This document shows positions 14,923 through 16,763 of a DNA stretch of 16,763 nucleotides, piece by piece. The notes under the pieces are model-generated. The model made no database searches. It was not told the origin of the DNA and saw nothing but the letters and a program-made list of their open reading frames with translations. The stretch comes from an uncultured Collinsella sp. Lineage in GTDB: Bacteria > Actinomycetota > Coriobacteriia > Coriobacteriales > Coriobacteriaceae. The stretch's first letter is position 1; each line of letters opens with the position of its first letter. The stretch covers positions 1 through 16,763 of the forward strand of contig URVF01000012.1 of NCBI GenBank assembly GCA_900551185.1, in the 5' to 3' direction. The position numbers and the translations under genes were made by a program.

Positions 14923-14977
14923 AGAGAAAACGCCCGGTCAAGCCGATGTACCGTCGGTTTGACCGGGCGTTTTCTCT
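14923..14977 (-). terminator. terminator after the GntR-type gene
   Basis: The arms 14923-14946 and 14954-14977 pair over 24 positions with one wobble, around a 7-nt loop. The outer A/T part gives a TTTTCTCT tail on either strand, so it can work in both directions. It lies 39 nt past the GntR stop and insulates the ABC operon promoter from read-through. Confidence 0.92.
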
Positions 14978-15015
14978 TTGAGGCCATGAGTCTCGTCAGG
15001 CTGCGAGCTAGCCGG

Positions 15016-15735
15016 CTATCGCTTGGAATTGACGCGGTAATGGAAGATCTCGGGGTGTGTGCGAGTGTGCGTCACCTCAAACAAGATGCCATCCGAGGTG
15101 TACGACTGACTCTCCATGACGGCAACGCAGTTGTATTTGCCGAGGTCAAGATAGCTGCAGTCCTCATCGTTGGCGAGCTCGACACTCACCGTACGACGGC
15201 TCGCCATCACTTTGACACCGCGCTTGTGCTCCAGATAGCCGTAAATAGAATCTGCCGCGATCTCGGGAGTCAGGCCCTTGGCGATCGACGCCAAAAAATA
15301 GCCATGGTCCACTTGGCGCGCGTTGCCGTTGAGGCTTCGGACACGCACTACGCGAATCAACTCCTCGCCCACCTTAAAGCCCAGGTGACGAGAGAGTTGC
15401 TCGGTGCAAACCAGATGTTCGAAAGACTTAACGTCCGTCGATGCAACGGCATTGTTGCGCTTTGCAAACTCGCCAAACGACTCAACCTCTTCGAGTGCGC
15501 CCAACATGTCGGTTTCACCCTTAAGCCAAATAACGCGCACGCCCTTGCCGTGTATGGGCTGCACAAACATCCCGTCGGCCAGCATGCTCAAAGCGCGGCG
15601 GACGGTATTGCGCGTGCAGCCAAATTCCGCGGTCAGCTCGGCTTCGGTTGGCAGCATCTCCTGAAACGCATAGGTCCCATTAATGATGCGCGAGCGTATT
15701 TCTCGGTAGATTCCTTCGTATATCGCTTTTGGCAT
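15016..15735 (-). CDS. GntR-family regulator with UTRA domain, TreR-like
   Basis: Transcriptional repressor of 239 residues. Residues about 4-70 form a GntR winged helix: YEGIYREIRSRIINGTY, LPTEAELTAEFGCTRNTVRRAL (28-49) with the recognition helix, then the wing VQPIHGKGVRV. Residues about 80-235 are a UTRA sugar-phosphate sensing domain (HutC subfamily). SIYGYLEHKRGV and the order of motifs recall TreR, the trehalose-6-phosphate repressor. The ATG at 15735 follows GAGGTG. It is divergent from a PTS gene, with two copies of TTGTTTAAAC between them, so self-control and control of the PTS are likely. The same motif occurs upstream of the ABC operon and malQ. The inducer could be maltose-6-phosphate or trehalose-6-phosphate; the sequence does not decide. 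Confidence 0.92.
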   Translation of the reverse strand: MPKAIYEGIYREIRSRIINGTYAFQEMLPTEAELTAEFGCTRNTVRRALSMLADGMFVQPIHGKGVRVIWLKGETDMLGALEEVESFGEFAKRNNAVASTDVKSFEHLVCTEQLSRHLGFKVGEELIRVVRVRSLNGNARQVDHGYFLASIAKGLTPEIAADSIYGYLEHKRGVKVMASRRTVSVELANDEDCSYLDLGKYNCVAVMESQSYTSDGILFEVTHTRTHPEIFHYRVNSKR

Positions 15736-15789
15736 TGTTTCACCTCTACATTATTCATTTCCGGCTAGGCACGATAGCATTTCTTAAAG

Positions 15790-15801
15790 TTGTTTAAACC
15801 G
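15790..15801. promoter_or_regulatory. operator-like site near the GntR-type gene
   Basis: TTGTTTAAACCG, 55 bp upstream of the GntR start codon. It keeps the first ten bases of the palindrome TTGTTTAAACAA and loses the last two. The position suits autoregulation. Confidence 0.5.
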
Positions 15802-15898
15802 AATATCGGTAAAGCGACAGGATTTAACCGTTGACGGTTTCTGTCATGCCCAAATCGGTTTCGCTCAAAACTGCCGGTACGACAATCGTCTGGTCCTC

Positions 15899-15904
15899 TA
15901 CAAT
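15899..15904 (+). promoter_or_regulatory. probable -10 box of the PTS gene
   Basis: TACAAT, 60 nt before the PTS ATG; the same hexamer serves as the proposed -10 box of malQ. No clear -35 box is visible at 16-18 bp upstream. Confidence 0.4.
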
Positions 15905-15911
15905 GAATCCA

Positions 15912-15923
15912 TTGTTTAAACGT
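15912..15923. promoter_or_regulatory. operator-like site at the PTS gene start region
   Basis: TTGTTTAAACGT, sharing its first ten bases with the site at 15790. It begins 8 bp past the proposed -10 box, so it would cover the transcription start, a normal repressor position. Confidence 0.5.
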
Positions 15924-15964
15924 TTCCCCACGCGCAACGCGCCTCGATATTCGGAAGGCAGAAC

Positions 15965-16726
15965 ATGCTGCAAAAAATCCAACGCTTTGGCGGGGCAATG
16001 TTCGCGCCCGCCATGCTGTTTTCTATATCAGGCCTCATGGTCGGCGTCTCCGCTCTCGCAACGACTGCGGACATCGTCGGCGATCTCGCCGTATACGGAA
16101 CCCCTTGGTACGTTTTTTGGACCATCATCCAGCGCGGCTCGTGGACGGTCTTTAAACGCCTCCCGCTCCTTTTTGCCGTAGCGCTGCCCATCGGTCTTGC
16201 CCAAAAACAACCGGCTCGTTGCTGTCTCGAGGCTCTCGTCGCCTATTTTGCCTACTGCTTCTTTTTGAGCGAGATCATTAAGCTGAGCGGAGACAACCTT
16301 GGACTTGAGTACCCGTCATCTTTGACCTCCGCCAGCGGTATCACCGTCATCGACGGCATCAAGACGCTCGACACCGGCATTATCGGCCCGCTGGCGGTAT
16401 CGGCAACCGTCGTTGCCATCCATGACCGCTTCTACGATGCCAAGGTTCCCGATTGGCTCGGCACCTTCTCGGGCTCCTCGCTGGTCTACCTCATCAGCTT
16501 TTTTGCCGTGTTTGCCCTTGCTGCTATCTCGGCCGCCATCGTGCCCTACGTATACGATGTAACCGATACGCTGCGTCACGCGCTTGCAGGCGTCGGTCCC
16601 TTTGGCGTGGGCATCTTTGTCTTTTTAGAACGAGCACTCGAGCCCTTTGGCCTGCACCACCTGCTCTACATGCCGATCTACTACGACAACCTGGTCATTA
16701 ACGACGGCATCTACGCCACGTGGAGC
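15965..16726 (+). CDS. PTS alpha-glucoside permease, EIIC part (cut by adapter)
   Basis: Membrane permease of the phosphotransferase system, which takes up and phosphorylates a sugar. The 254 genomic residues begin directly with the EIIC domain, MLQKIQRFGGAMFAPAML, as in MalP of Bacillus and GlvC/AglA. This implies the EIIC-EIIB order, unlike TreP, where the B domain comes first. Further family blocks are WTVFKRLPLLFAVALPIGLA, GIKTLDTGIIG and FLERALEPFGLHHLLY. Several hydrophobic segments are visible. The ATG at 15965 has GGAAGG about 7 nt upstream. The last real codon is at 16724-16726; sequence after it is adapter. The missing part should hold the rest of EIIC and probably EIIB. The substrate is probably maltose or a similar alpha-glucoside. 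Confidence 0.92.
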
Positions 16727-16763
16727 CTGTCTCTTATACACATCTGACGCTGCCGACGATCTT
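16727..16763 (-). other. Illumina Nextera P5-side adapter (artefact)
   Basis: Bases 16727-16745 are the reverse complement of the Tn5 mosaic end and 16746-16759 that of the read 1 segment. The final TCTT equals the first four bases of the complement of the index seen at the left end. The 37 bp are an exact inverted copy of bases 12-48. The reading frame through it adds seven false residues (SLSLIHI) to the PTS protein. Confidence 0.98.

Larger units (their letters stand above)
14710..15015. other. 306-bp regulatory gap upstream of the ABC operon
   Basis: The gap contains the terminator of the GntR-type gene (14923-14977), a candidate promoter (14876-14904) and two operator-like palindromes (14818-14829 and 14893-14904). 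A further perfect short palindrome, ACTTGACAAGT, is at 14881-14891. No protein gene is seen. Confidence 0.75.

Noticed and set aside
12..16763. 37-bp perfect terminal inverted repeat (12-48 and 16727-16763), as in a transposon
   Set aside because: Both copies are Nextera adapter sequence, including the Tn5 mosaic end used in library preparation; the genes inside are ordinary metabolism.

Overview
The window is a 16.7 kb piece of a high-GC bacterial chromosome. It fits a gut actinobacterium of the class Coriobacteriia, most likely Collinsella. That placement is inferred from the GC-rich codon use, the strong AGGAG-type ribosome sites and the mix of genes (phosphoketolase, Tat lipoprotein sugar binding protein, PcsB-like cell wall hydrolase, alpha-glucan genes). 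No rRNA or other taxonomic marker is present. Both ends are Illumina Nextera adapter, not genome: bases 1-48 and 16727-16763. The outermost gene at each end is therefore cut by the sequencing library.

Layout. 49-638 (minus): start of a phosphoketolase gene. 843-1871 (minus): a LacI-family regulator; a pair of near-identical palindromes lies between it and the phosphoketolase. 2055-3017 (plus): murB. 3099-3223: a large nested inverted repeat. 3236-4441 (minus): a secreted coiled-coil cell wall hydrolase. 4708-5769 (plus): galE. 5989-9890 (plus): malQ and glgP. 9991-10203: three regularly spaced 55-bp palindromes between two terminators. 10344-14709 (minus): a complete CUT1 sugar ABC transporter (binding lipoprotein, two permeases, ATPase). 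15016-15735 (minus): a GntR/UTRA regulator. 15965-16726 (plus): the start of an alpha-glucoside-type PTS EIIC.

How it works together. The right two thirds reads as an alpha-glucan utilisation locus. The ABC transporter would import maltodextrins, MalQ would rearrange them and GlgP would phosphorolyse them to glucose-1-phosphate. The PTS permease would take up a short alpha-glucoside such as maltose. GalE could link UDP-glucose and UDP-galactose to the same sugar phosphate pool. A 12-bp palindrome close to TTGTTTAAACAA occurs upstream of malQ-glgP, upstream of the ABC operon (two versions) and twice between the GntR gene and the PTS gene. It resembles the TreR box of Bacillus, and the GntR protein is TreR-like, so one local repressor may control all these units. 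On the left, a separate LacI-type regulator probably controls phosphoketolase through two AAAACGTTTT palindromes 21 bp apart.

The least explained DNA is in the two gaps between convergent genes. Each holds a palindromic element that the neighbouring genes do not explain: the 125-bp nested inverted repeat at 3099-3223 and the three-unit 55-bp array at 9991-10203. I found no tRNA, rRNA, CRISPR array, transposase or phage gene.
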